NCBI GenBank assembly: GCA_028583415.1
Contig: CM053266.1
Location: 6,953,217-7,017,216 of the forward strand
Source of the DNA: Protea cynaroides
Taxonomy: Eukaryota > Streptophyta > Magnoliopsida > Proteales > Proteaceae
Length of the DNA stretch: 64,000 bases
Reading direction: 5' to 3'
Shown: positions 23,952 to 35,100 of the stretch, one piece after another
Layout: each line of letters starts with the position of its first letter
How positions within the stretch are numbered: position 1 is the stretch's first letter
Made by a program: the position numbers and the translations under genes
The notes under the pieces: generated by a model
Database searches by the model: none
What the model was told of the DNA's origin: nothing
What the model saw: the letters and a program-made list of their open reading frames with translations, nothing else

Positions 23952-26358
23952 TGAAAGACCCGCACGCCACGAACCCGGCCTAACCTTACATTTTGTGTCG
24001 GGACCCGTCTACATATCATGGTCGAGCCAAGTGGACCAAGTGTGTGAAGAAACCCAAGACCCAATATGAAAATTTACCCAAAAACAGTCAAAATGAGGGT
24101 AGGGTCGCATGTTTTAAATGACAGGTCCGACCCTCCCATCAACCCTCACCATCGACCCTCAACCAGGGTCGATGAGGGTCTATGAGTTGTCCGACCCTCT
24201 CATCGACCCTCACCATCGACCCTCTATACTCGGGAAACACAGCACGAATCGAAAATTAGGAAACCTTCCTAATTTCGATTGGAACCTTTCCTAAACTCAA
24301 TGAGACTTATTTTGGGAGGTTTTACTCTCTAAATAGGACGTCCCTAAGCCTCTTTCACTCCTTTTTACAACCCTAATTGGATTGAGAGAAAGAGAAGAGA
24401 AGGAAGAGAAGAAGAGAAGGAAAACTTGAAGAAAAGGCTAAGGAAGAAGAGGAAATTCAGAGAAACTCTGAATCTCAGCAAAACTAAGGTATGAATACAT
24501 TCCCCATGATTTAGTTAAAACTTTAGAATGGTTTATGAAGAGGATATGACTTAGAAGAAACCCAAATCATCCATTCATGGTTAGGTTTTCATGGAAAACC
24601 TTGGAGGAATTCATTGAAACCATGTAGGTGAATAAAGTATAGTTCTAAACCATAGAACATGTATAGAATGAATGGTGGAAGCAAGCCATAGGACCCCAAA
24701 CATGAAGAATGAATTAAAAATTGGAAATTGGACCAGAGTGCACCAAGGGTCGCACACAGGGTCGATAGACCCATCGACCCTATGCATTCTGACCATCGAC
24801 CCTCAGCATTCGGGAAGTTCAGACAGAGGGTAGGGTCGATAGACCCATCGACCCTATGCATTCTGAGCATCGACCCTCTGATCGACCCTCAGTTAACAGC
24901 ATGGTTTTCAAATTGGAAATTAATTCTAATTAAATTCTATCGACTTTCTTAGGTTTGCTAGCAATATAATAACGATATAAAGGTGATTCTAAAGCTTGGA
25001 AGAGGATCTAATAACTAGCAAAGGTGAGGGAACAAGACCTAAACTAATTGGTTAATAATAAATTGTTTTTAATTCTTGAGTCCAATGCCATATTGATTCT
25101 ATGCGTGTATGCTTGTATGTGCATTTAACATGTCATCCAATATTTCTATTATTTGTCCATGCATACTTACTTTATTGTTTATAACATGGTGATGGTGATG
25201 ATGATAGGAATAGGCATGTGAATGTTTGTGTTTGGCTAGTGTATATGGTGCGGGTAGGGATGGTATCAACCGGTACAGCCATGACCGTTCTTCATGGGGT
25301 GTATATTGTGCCATGGTCTATTCAAGTCATGTCCACTAAGCAAGTGTTAGTGTGCTTGATGCGAGGGGAGCATCAGGGGGAGGACGTGGCATTGTGGTTC
25401 AGCCTAGTCACCAGACTCTTGCTCTATCTCTACTCAAGTCTTGTCCACTAACATCGTCGTATCGCCATTACCTTAGCGGAACTAATATGTCGTAGGGCAT
25501 CAGGGGGGGACGTGGCATTGTGGTTCAGTCTGGTCACCAGACCCCAGCTCTATCTCTATGGATGTATTGAGGGATGCTGGGGTGAGGCCTTGGATACATT
25601 ATTTGACATTAGGATTGGTTAGTTGCGAACCCAGTTTGCAAGCCCTCGCCAACAGGGGCATACGTGTTGGTATGGGCAACCGGTGCAGCCATGCCGTTTT
25701 CATGGGGTGTATATTGTCCATGGTGGGTGCATGTGGGGCGACGGTGCCGTTTTCATTGGGCGTTTCCACACACTCGTGTATTGAGGTGCGGCGGCCACCT
25801 ATCCTTCCTATAGCACATTGCAAACTTTAAATCAGACCAAAGATATGAATTGATTGCATGCATATGTATTGTTGCATTGTTTTGTTTGCTCACTGAGCCG
25901 TGATGTGTGCTCACCCTTTTGAATTCGAATACTTTTAGTTGATGATGCAGGTACCACCGTTGAAGATTACATGAACGCTCCTGTGTACGGGCATATGGCG
26001 ACAATGGAAGCTGAAGACATAGTGGATACGCATGACTCCTCTTGCGAGTGCAACTCATGCGTATTCGATTAGATTTTTGTTTTATTTATTTGGATTTAGT
26101 AAAGACATGTATTCAATATTTTATTTATGTCTCGGTTGAAACAACATAATTGGATATTTTATTTATGAGTATCACAGTTAGAATTTCTCAGTTCATTATC
26201 TGTAAGACTTCCGCTATTTATTTTATTACCTCTGATTAATGTGGAATGTGTTTTGGTTTATCATATGTGGGATAGCCTATTTTGAGATCCTGGTTGAACC
26301 GTTGGTTTATTGACGGTTCATCACACTATTCTGAATGGTACGGAATTGGGGTGTGACA
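23952..26358 (+). repeat. Element D 3' LTR
   Basis: Starts TGAAAGACCC (one base off TGTAAG) and ends TGTGACA. Contains two hairpins AGGGTCGAT-(6 nt)-ATCGACCCT at 24758-24781 and 24832-24855, and the 33-codon ORF at 25971-26072. Confidence 0.95.
25971..26072 (+). CDS. LTR-encoded conserved 33-aa ORF (element D 3' LTR)
   Basis: Same product as at 19089 (MNAPVYGHMATME start, CECNSCVFD end), intact, with one replacement and a few silent differences. Confidence 0.5.
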   Translation: MNAPVYGHMATMEAEDIVDTHDSSCECNSCVFD

Positions 26359-26369
26359 AGGTTTTCCTC

Positions 26370-26377
26370 TATAAATA
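26370..26377 (+). promoter_or_regulatory. TATA box of element C 5' LTR, cut off from U3 by D
   Basis: TATAAATA lies six bases past D's right target duplication, so 9.3 kb of D now separates it from its own upstream U3 sequence. Confidence 0.7.
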
Positions 26378-27938
26378 GGACGTCCCTTTGCCTCTTTCAC
26401 TCCTTTTGAAACCCAAATTGAAAGAGAAGAGAAGGAGAAGAGAAGGAAAATTGGAGAAGAAGACTAAAGAGAAGAATTCAGAGAAACCTCTGAATCTCAG
26501 CATACCTAAGGTATGGATATGCTTTCCATGAATTGTTTAAGACCTTAGAATAGTTCATGAAGAGGGTATGATCTAGGAGAAACCCAAATCATCCATCCAT
26601 GGGAAGATTTTAATGAAATCCATAGAGGAAATCATGGTAGACAAAGTAAGGAAATAACCTGGAGTTTTAAGCCATAGAACAAGCATAGAATGGACTGTGG
26701 AAGTAAGCCAAAGGACCCAAACTTGAAAGATTAGATTGTAGAATGAAAAGGTCAACTCAAACCACCTGCGGTCGCACGTAGGGCCGATTGGGAATCGACC
26801 CTACCAGACCATAGGATCGACCCCTAGCTTTCGGGAAGTCCAGGAAAGCTACGGTCGCACCTAGGGTCGATGGAACATCCGACCCTAGCATCGACCCTAT
26901 ACCCTAGGGTCGCATAAACATGCGACCCTACCTGCGACCCATCCTGCGACCCTAGCTTAACAGCAAGCCTAAAACCATCGAAATGAATTCTAACAAAAAT
27001 ATATCGACTTGTTAGGTTTTCCTATTGATATAAAGGTGATTCTTAGAGCTTAAAAGAGGATTTACACTCAAGCAAAGGTGAGGGAACAAGACCTAAACTA
27101 ATTGGCTAATAATAAACTGTTTTTATTTCTTGAGTCTAATGCCATGACTGATTTTATGCGTGTATGCTTCTAACGTGCATTCAACATGTCATCCACTATT
27201 CCTGCTATTAATGTTCATGTATATTTAATTCTATTTATTTATAACATGATGATGATGATGATGCTAGGAATAGGCATGTGAATGTATGTGTGTGGTTAGT
27301 GTGCTTGATGCGAGTGGAGCATCAAGGGGAGGACGTGATATTGTGGTGTATCCTGGTCACCAGACTCTAGCTCTATCTCTACTCAAGTCTTGTCCACTGA
27401 CATCGTCGTATCGCCATTACCTTAGCGGAACTAATATGTCGTAGGGCATCAGGGGGGATGTGGCATTGTGGTTCAGCCTGGTCACCAGACCCTAGCTCTA
27501 TCTCTATGGACGTATTGAGGGATGCTGGGGTAAGGCCTTAGGTACACTGTTTGACATTAGGATTGGTTAGTTGCGAGCCCAGTTTGCAAGCCCTCGCCAA
27601 CAGGGGCTTACGTATTGGTATGGATAGAGTATCAGGGGAAGTGTGATCCGGTGTGGTCCTAAGCACTTTAGCTCTATCTCTATTCCATGGTGGGTGCATG
27701 TGGGACGACAATAAATGATATCTTTGGGCGGCTTCACACACTTGTGTATAGAGGTGAGGCGGCCATCGAATCTTTCTATAGCACATTGCAAACTTATATA
27801 ACAGACCACAGATATGAATTGAATGTATGCATATGTTTATTGCATTGTTTTGTTTGCTCACTGAGCCGTGATGTGTGCTCACCCTTTCGAATTCGAATAT
27901 TTTTAGTTGATGATGCAGGTACCACTGTGGAAGAATAT

Positions 27939-28040
27939 ATGAATGCTTCTGTGTATGGGCACGTGACTGAAATGGAGGCTGAAAATATAGTGGAGACGCA
28001 TGACTCCTCATGCGAGTGCAACTCATGCGTTTTTTATTAG
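27939..28040 (+). CDS. LTR-encoded conserved 33-aa ORF (element C 5' LTR)
   Basis: MNASVYGHVTEME start, HDSSCECNSCVFY end, 33 codons, no lesions. If the leader intron 26511-27918 is removed, exon 1 from the TATA region has no ATG, so this would be the first ORF of the transcript. Confidence 0.5.
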   Translation: MNASVYGHVTEMEAENIVETHDSSCECNSCVFY

Positions 28041-28320
28041 ATTTTTATTTGAACTATTAGGGAAATGTAATCTAATATTTATTTATTTATGTCTCGGTTG
28101 ATACAACATAATTTGATATTTTATTTATGATTTTCACAGTTAGATTCTCAGTTCATTTAATATTAAGACTTCCGCTATTGTGTATTTAATCTGATTATGG
28201 TTGTGGATGTGTATGGTTTAAGTTAAAGGACATAGCCTATTAGAGATCCTGGTTGAACCGTTGGTTATTTAGCGGTTTATCACACCGTTCTGAATGGTAC
28301 GGAATTGGGGTGTGACAACT

Positions 28321-28332
28321 TGGTATCAGAGC
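28321..28332 (+). other. Primer binding site, element C
   Basis: TGGTATCAGAGC, intact, three bases after the LTR end at 28317. Confidence 0.92.
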
Positions 28333-28600
28333 TCTCAGGCCCTGTCTCTTAAACCAGAATACTATCACAAAAGTTGTGAACTGAGATAAAATAAAATTTA
28401 AAAACTGTAATAATAACACATTATAAGCACCTGTGTTGTCTGAGACAAAATTGAAAGAGAATAATACATCTATTAAATGAGAAACAAATTCATATACACT
28501 CGAATAAAAAACAAACGTATATACACATGTCTAAAACGGAGTACAGTCCACAATCCGAATAGTTACTCTGTAGTACAAAAGAAAAATAAAAGAAAATACA

Positions 28601-29857
28601 TCAGGAAGCTGGAGGTGATGGGGGAGGCGGTGCCTCGCGGTCTCTGTCATAATCCTCAGCATAGACTCTAGTCAACCAAGCTACCTGAGTCTGGGTCGTC
28701 TGAAAACTAGCTGTGAGATCAGCCACCCGCCGATCAGTCACGCACTGAGCATCTAGAAGCTCTCCCACCCTCAGATCAGACATGCGCTGAGCCTCTCTAA
28801 TCTCACGCAATATCCCCATCATGTCATCAGAAGGTGGGTGTGAAGGACCAGCTGCATGTGAAGGACCAGCTCCCGTAGTATGTGTAGGTGATGGAGGACG
28901 TATGGAGTCCACATCCATGTACAAACGATCATCATCCCCAGCATCACCCCCATGAACTCCTGCTCCAGCAGCTGCTGCTGCTGCCTCAGCGTCTGCCATC
29001 TCCACCCGAGTACGAGAACGCACCAGAGTGTTCCTCTCATCGTCGCTGAGCTGAGCATCCTGCATGCCCATCTTACAGATAGCCTCCCAATCCAGAGGTG
29101 ATGAGAAGGATTTCTCCTGAATCCTCTCATCCACCAAATCAACACCCAGGCGGGTAAGCAGTGTAGTGATCAGGCATCCATAAGGCAGGTTGCCAACCTG
29201 ACCGGGCAGTGTGGCACTGATCATCGTTCGCATAATAATATAAGGGAGGCAGACAGGCTGCCTAGTGCAGATACAGTAGAATAAGAACTGGGTCAACTGG
29301 GAGATCCTCTCGTAGTGCCCACTCTGAGGTATCAGGTTATGCTAAATGATCTTACAGTACACCCGAGGCTCTGGACGTAGGTAGATCGCTTTCATCTCCC
29401 AGCGATCCTCTCTGATAAGCTGACGGTCTATCTCAGCCCTCATCTCCAAGGAAAAGAACTGGGGCTCTCTGGGAGCACAGTACACCAAGGGACCGTCGTA
29501 TGAGATGCCCAAGAGGTCCGTTAACTGCCGATAGTCAAAGGAAACCTCTACTCCCTTGACATAGCTCGTGATCCTGAGCTCTCTACCCCTCTCAGTATCG
29601 TTGTGATCTCCCACCACCTGGAGATTACAATAAAACTGCCTCACCAAATCTGGACGGGTACAGGAGTCGTAGGTGATCACGGGAAGCCAGCCCATGTCAC
29701 CAAAAGCTCTCTCTACATCGAACAAGGCTAGGCTAGCCAAGTCCACACGACGACCTCCCTCTACCTTCTTACGAGCGTAGCAGGCATACTGAGCCTCGGC
29801 CTCATTAAAACGGAAGCAGACTGGGTCATGAACCCTAGGTATTTTGGTACGAGCCAT
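28601..29857 (-). pseudogene. Element C antisense gene (Transposase_32-like), one nonsense codon
   Basis: About 418 codons from the ATG at 29857 (MARTKIPRVHDP) to a stop after EAPPPPSPPAS. Residues about 45-150 hold FGDMGWLPVITYD, LVRQFYCNLQV, ITSYVKGVEVSFDY and LLGISYDGPLVYC, the pattern of the 'putative plant transposon protein' family. The middle has QLTQFLFYC and GNLPYGCLITTLL, then an acidic and Ala-rich stretch and a likely coiled coil with REIREAQRMSDLRVGE. One in-frame TAG at about codon 172 sits where A has a CAG, so the gene was open recently. It is transcribed away from gag. Function unknown; membership in this Pfam-type family is from memory of its pattern. Confidence 0.8.
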
Positions 29858-29862
29858 ATTAT

Positions 29863-30306
29863 CTTCAAAAACAAAGGAAAAATAGATAATAGCTTAGTAA
29901 AGGTGAAAAACACAAAAAAAATCGACATTATAACAACACAAATTGGTCAAAAGCCTTACTTTTCACCCATACACATGGGCAGGAGGACTTATATAGGTTC
30001 TAAACTATCCTGTAAGACTCATACAGTTGGAAATTTTACCTAAGGAGATTGAATTTGAAGAAATTTTAAGAAATTCAAAAATCTCGACAAATTAGGGCAA
30101 AAAGGGGAAATTTCAAGTTTCTCGATAACCAACCGATGAAACTCAAATATTTTCGAGGGCTTTCGTCTATTGAGTCACCAACAACAAAAGCCCCCAATAA
30201 AAATCAAATTTTTATGATTGGAAAAAGTTTAATTTGAAGAAAACGATATAAACAAGCAAAAACCTAGTTAAAAAACCCTAAAAACATGAAACCGTAGAGA
30301 ACATAC
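29863..30306 (-). other. Predicted 5'-UTR intron of the element C antisense gene
   Basis: Minus-strand donor CTACAG|GTATGTTC at 30307/30306 and acceptor TTTTTGAAG ending at 29863, five bases before the ATG. Length 444 bp, against 438 in A and 443 in F. The conserved block GAGTTGCTACAGTG (30368-30381) lies just upstream of the donor. Confidence 0.65.
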
Positions 30307-30464
30307 CTGTAGAGAAGAAGTCGACGTCGAAAGGAGAAGCAAAAAATCACCAATGGGTCGGAGTTATCACTGTAGCAACTCAGAGGAACGAGCCGAGTCG
30401 GAAAGGAGGAGAAGGAATGAGAAATGGATTCAAAAATCGGGATTAAAAACCTGATTTTCAGTCC

Positions 30465-30685
30465 TAGGGTCGGATAATTCGACCAAGACAATCGACCCTA
30501 CCTCCGACCCCCTCATCGACCCTAGCCTCTCGGTGATCTGACAGAGAACTAGGGGTCGATCCTAGGGTTGGACACCCATCGACCCTACCATCGACCCTAG
30601 GCTCTCGGTAAGTATCAATGATTCTCAGGGTCGCAAACCCTAGGGTCGGACATCCATCGACCCTACCATCGACCCTACGATGGAA
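30465..30685. promoter_or_regulatory. GGGTCGA/TCGACCC cluster between antisense gene and gag, element C
   Basis: More than ten copies of GGGTCG or CGACCC-type motifs in about 220 bases, including repeats of CATCGACCCTACCATCGACC. They lie in the spacer between the two divergent genes, which has no ORF with recognisable content. Confidence 0.45.
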
Positions 30686-30823
30686 AATACAGTATTTTAG
30701 ACAGAATGATCTGAAATTTTTGAAAATATCATTGACTAGTGGATTTAAATATGAGAATGAAGTATATGATGATTGTCTCACGTATTCTATGATTTGCAGG
30801 CATTACCACTTCCAGAACAGATA

Positions 30824-32090
30824 ATGGCTGGACGCAGAGTGACCAAACAAAGTCGTAACTCTATTCCACCACCACCACCTGTGGAGGCAAACAGCCATAT
30901 ACATCCTGAAACACAGGAGAATCCGAACACGGCACCATCCGTAGTTAATGGGCAGACAAATCCTACAAATCTGTCAGCTCCACCTACAGACCTGGCTACA
31001 GCCGTAATGAATTTGGCACAATAGCTGCAGCAAATACAACTGGTACAAGCTACTATGCAAGCTGCCATAGGCATGACTTTTCTAGCTGCACAGACGACAC
31101 CGATGCCAGCAGGATAGGCAAGCACAGTACCAGGGGGGAGTAACACAGTACCCCACGCACCTTAGACTCCCATCATGCAGGCTCAAGTACAAAACCCTGA
31201 AGTAGCTCCAGGTGGATATCAATACCAACCACCTATGTATGGGGCTTATGTTCCTCATCAACTAGACCACTCCAAACTAGTTGAGCATTTTCTGAAGATG
31301 AAGCCCAAGGAGTATAGTGGTCAGCTAGCTGATTCGTTGTGGCCAGCACACTGGATCGATGAGATGGAGTGGAATTTTACGATGATGACGGTGAATGAAG
31401 AGGAGAAAGTATTGTGTGCAATGTTTATGCGAAAAGGCGATGCACACCACTGGTGGAAGTCCACACGGACGTATCTATTGACAAAGCACACCCAATTGAC
31501 TTGGGATATATATAAAGAGGCATTCTTTGAGAAGTATTTTCCTAGGAGCTTCAGAGATTCTATGGAGAAAGAGTTCCAGAGTTTGTATCAGGGACAAATG
31601 ACTGTCGATGCATATCAACAGCGTTATGAGGAGCTATTCTTCTTTGCACCAGTCAGTCTGCAAGCGGAAGATACAAAGACCTGAAGGTTCGTCATGGGAC
31701 TTAGGGGAAGCATACATGAACATGTTCTGGGACTTGAGAAGAAAATCTACAATGAAGCTGTACAAATTGCTCGAGTGATAGAGTCAAGCCAGAAAGAGAG
31801 CTACTTTGCTCAAAATAGAGGAATCAAAAGGCCTAATGGGAATTCTTATAACGGAGGGAACACCAAGACATTCAAACCCTTCCGTACTCAAAGCTTCAAT
31901 GCTGCAACTAAGACTACTTCAGCAGCTCAACAACAACAAAAGCCAAAAAATAAATGGGTAAAATGATTTAACTGCAATCAATTGGGACATATTGCAAGGG
32001 AGTGTCCTAAGCCCAAGAAGAAACTACAACAAGGAAGAGTTTACGCTGTTACATCTGAGGATGTTGTCTCATTGCCTGATGTGGTCACAT
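30824..32090 (+). pseudogene. Element C gag, nearly open
   Basis: Start MAGRRVTKQSRN; a predicted acceptor GATTTGCAG ends 25 bases upstream at 30799. A proline-rich N-terminus is followed by DSLWPAHWIDEMEWNF, GDAHHWWKSTRTYLLTKH, KYFPRSFRDSMEKEF, QIARVIESSQKESYF, and a zinc knuckle whose first Cys is replaced by a TGA stop (about 31964). In-frame stops occur at about 31022, 31117, 31162, 31682 and 31964, with no clear frameshift in the core. Gag forms the particle that packages element RNA. Confidence 0.87.
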
Positions 32091-32160
32091 GTATGACCTG
32101 AATCTTATCATTTTGTGTTATATTGTGTGAGCATGTAGAATAAATCAAAACAAATCACAG
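32091..32160 (+). other. Candidate gag-protease intron, element C (70 bp)
   Basis: GTATGACC...AATCACAG. The base before the donor is T here instead of the G in A, E and F, which would weaken splicing and is probably decay. A stop (TGA) occurs three codons in if retained. Confidence 0.6.
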
Positions 32161-35100
32161 GTATCGTACCTATTAATGGCATTCCCGCCAGAGTACTCTT
32201 TGATTCAGGAGCTACTCATTCTTTTATATCTATGTCATTTGGAAAGAAGCTAAATCTACCCTCAAATCCTTAGACTACAAACTCCTTGTACGATCACCTA
32301 TGGGATTAGAAGTGGAATTAGAAAAAGGTTATGGACCATGTCCAGTTCTTATTGACGAAAAGACTTTGGATGCAACCTTGATTCAACTTGAGATGGCAGA
32401 CTTTGACATCATCTTGGGAATTAACTGGTTAGCTCAGCATTCTGTAAACCTATTCTGTGCCGAAAAGAAGCTGACATTTAAAGACAAGGAAGGAGCAGAG
32501 TTCAGTTTTGCGGGAACCAAACTTCCCGTAAACAAAAGTTCATACTCTCTGCATTAAACGCTAGGAAGTGCCTTGAGAAAGGAGCAGTTGGGTATCTAGT
32601 ATTTGTGGTCGATCTTACCAAGGAAGCACCACAAATGGAGGATATTGATGTCGTGCGTGACTTTCCAGATATATTTCCTGAAGAACTACCAGGACTACCA
32701 CCCGACCGAGCTACAGAGTTTGTTATAGATCTGATACTCGGAGCCGCACCAGTATCTAAAGCACCTTATCGAATGGCTCCTACTGAACTGAAGGAATTAA
32801 AAGTACAACTACAAGAACTGCTGGACAAGGGTTACATCCAACCTAGCATATCACCATGGGGAGCGCCAGTATTATTCGTAAAGAAGAAGGACGGTAGTGT
32901 TCGATTGTGTATAGACTATCGGGAACTGAATAAGCTGACAATCAAGAATCGGTACCCATTGCCTCGGATCGATGACCTGTTCGATCAGTTGCAAGGTGCC
33001 AAAGTGTTCTCCAAGATCGATCTTCGATCAGGCTACCATCAGTTGAAGATTAAAGATGGTGATATTCCCAAGACAGCATTCAGAACCAGATATGGACATT
33101 ATGAATTTTTGGTCATGTCTTTTGGATTGACAAACGCACCAGCAACCTTTATGGAACTTATGAACCGGGTATTTCACGATATGTTGGATACATCGGTTAT
33201 TGTATTCATCGATGATATATTGGTCTACTCCAAGGACAAGGAAACTCATATTAAGAATCTAAACGCCACTCTGCAGCGACTACGGAAGGAGAAGCTTTAC
33301 GCCAAATTTACAAAGTGTGAGTTTTGGCTAAAGGAAGTCGCTTTTCTTGGCCATGTTGTATCCGCTGAAGGAATTAAAGTGGATCCTAGCAAGATCAAAG
33401 CTATTGTGAAGTGGGAAGCACCGAAGAGCATTGCAGAAATTAGAAATTTCTTAGGTCTAGCTGGTTATTATCGACGATTTGTGGAAGACTACTCCCGAAT
33501 TACCATACATCTCACCAGTTTGACTAAGAAGGGTGAAAATTTTATTTGGACTAAGAAATGCAAGAAGAGTTTCCAAACATTGAAGGCTAGATTGATATCT
33601 GCTCCAATCTTGACCATTTCGATTCCAGGACAGCCATTTATTTTGTACACTGATGCGTCAGGATTGGGATTAGGATGTGTACTTATGCAAGGAGAACAAG
33701 TAATTGCTTATGCCTCAAGACAATTGAAGACACATGAGAAGAACTATCCCACTCATGATTTGGAATTAGCGGCAGTAGTACATACTGTCAAGATATGGAG
33801 ACATTACTTGTACAGAAAGAAATTTCAGATTAAATCATATCATAAGAGTCTTACTTATCTCTTTAATCAGAAGGAATTGAATATGAGACAAAGAAGATGG
33901 CTGGAACTATTGAAAGACTATGATTGTGATATCCAGTATCATCCGGGAAAAGCTAATGTGGTTGCTGACGCGCTGAGTAGAAAGGCAATGATAAAATCTC
34001 AAGGGGAGGTTAACACAACTGCCGCAATGTGTACTATCGGAAAGGTATTCAATTACGGTGGTGAGCAGTTTGTGATAGATGCACCGGGTGAATCAACCAA
34101 CCAAGGGTTTACCCATCGATTTTTAAATATGTTGGCCACATTGAAGATTGTACCTAATATACTTGATGAGGTGAAAACTGCTATAAAATCAAACCATTAT
34201 CTAAGAACGGTACAAGAGGACATTGAAAAAGGTAGGACTATTCCTGAGTTCGCCTTAGACGATGAAAAGGTACTGAAGTACAAAGGAAGAATATGTATAC
34301 CTGAAACAGAAAGTTTGGACATTAGACACCGACTAATGAAGGAAGCCCATACCACCGCCTATTCGATACATCCTGGAAGTACAAAAATGTATCTTGATCT
34401 AAAGAAATTATATTAGTGGAGAGGAATGAAAGCAGATATAGCCAAGTTCGTGTCTCAATGCCTAAATTGTCCGAGAGTGAAGGCTGAACGACAAAGACCT
34501 GTAGGACTGTTACAGCCGTTATCGGAACCAGCATGGAAATGGGACTGCATCACTATGGACTTCGTCACCGGGTTACCATTGACTCCTCGAGTAGTTGACG
34601 CAGTTTGGGTGATTGTAGACCGCCTAACTAAAATGGCTCGATTTATAGCTATACGACCTCAGTATACACTGGAGAGGTTACCTAAGTTGTATGTGGATAA
34701 TATTGTCAGATTACACGGTGTACCTAAAAGCATTGTGTCCGACAGAGATCCATGATTTACTTCAAAGTTTTGAGAAGGATTGCAAAAGGCTATGGGTACA
34801 ACATTGAAGTTCAGTACTGCATTCCATCCTCAAACAGACTGACAATCAGAGCGTACCATTCAGATTCTAGAAGACATGCTCCGAGCCTGTGTAATTGATT
34901 TTAAAGGATTGTGGGATGAGAAATTACCACTGATTGAGTTTGCTTATAACAATAGCTATCAGGCTACTATACAGATGTCACCCTATGAAGCATTGTATGG
35001 CAGGAAGTGTCGAACTCCTTTGTTTTGGAATGAAGTTGGAGAACATAGTATTGTTGGACCAGAATTTGTTGAAGAGACATGTCGAGTAGTCGACATTATC

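Larger units (their letters stand above)
17071..26358 (+). mobile_element. Element D: non-autonomous Tekay-like element nested in C
   Basis: Two complete LTRs of 2405 and 2407 bp, a perfect 5-bp target duplication AGGTT (17066-17070 and 26359-26363), an intact PBS and a PPT enclose only 4.5 kb of interior. The LTRs differ by a few percent by eye, but the interior has no antisense gene, no recognisable gag or protease, and RT to chromodomain remains full of stops. The contrast implies that it was copied by enzymes supplied by relatives. Confidence 0.9.
26364..28317 (+). repeat. Element C 5' LTR, remaining 1954 bp
   Basis: Resumes after D's right target duplication. TATAAATA at 26370-26377, GA-rich leader to about 26510, predicted splice donor CCTAAG|GTATGG at 26510/26511, GGGTCGA-type cluster at 26770-26955, GAT repeat near 27250, predicted acceptor GATGATGCAG ending at 27918, TGTGACA end. 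Confidence 0.93.
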
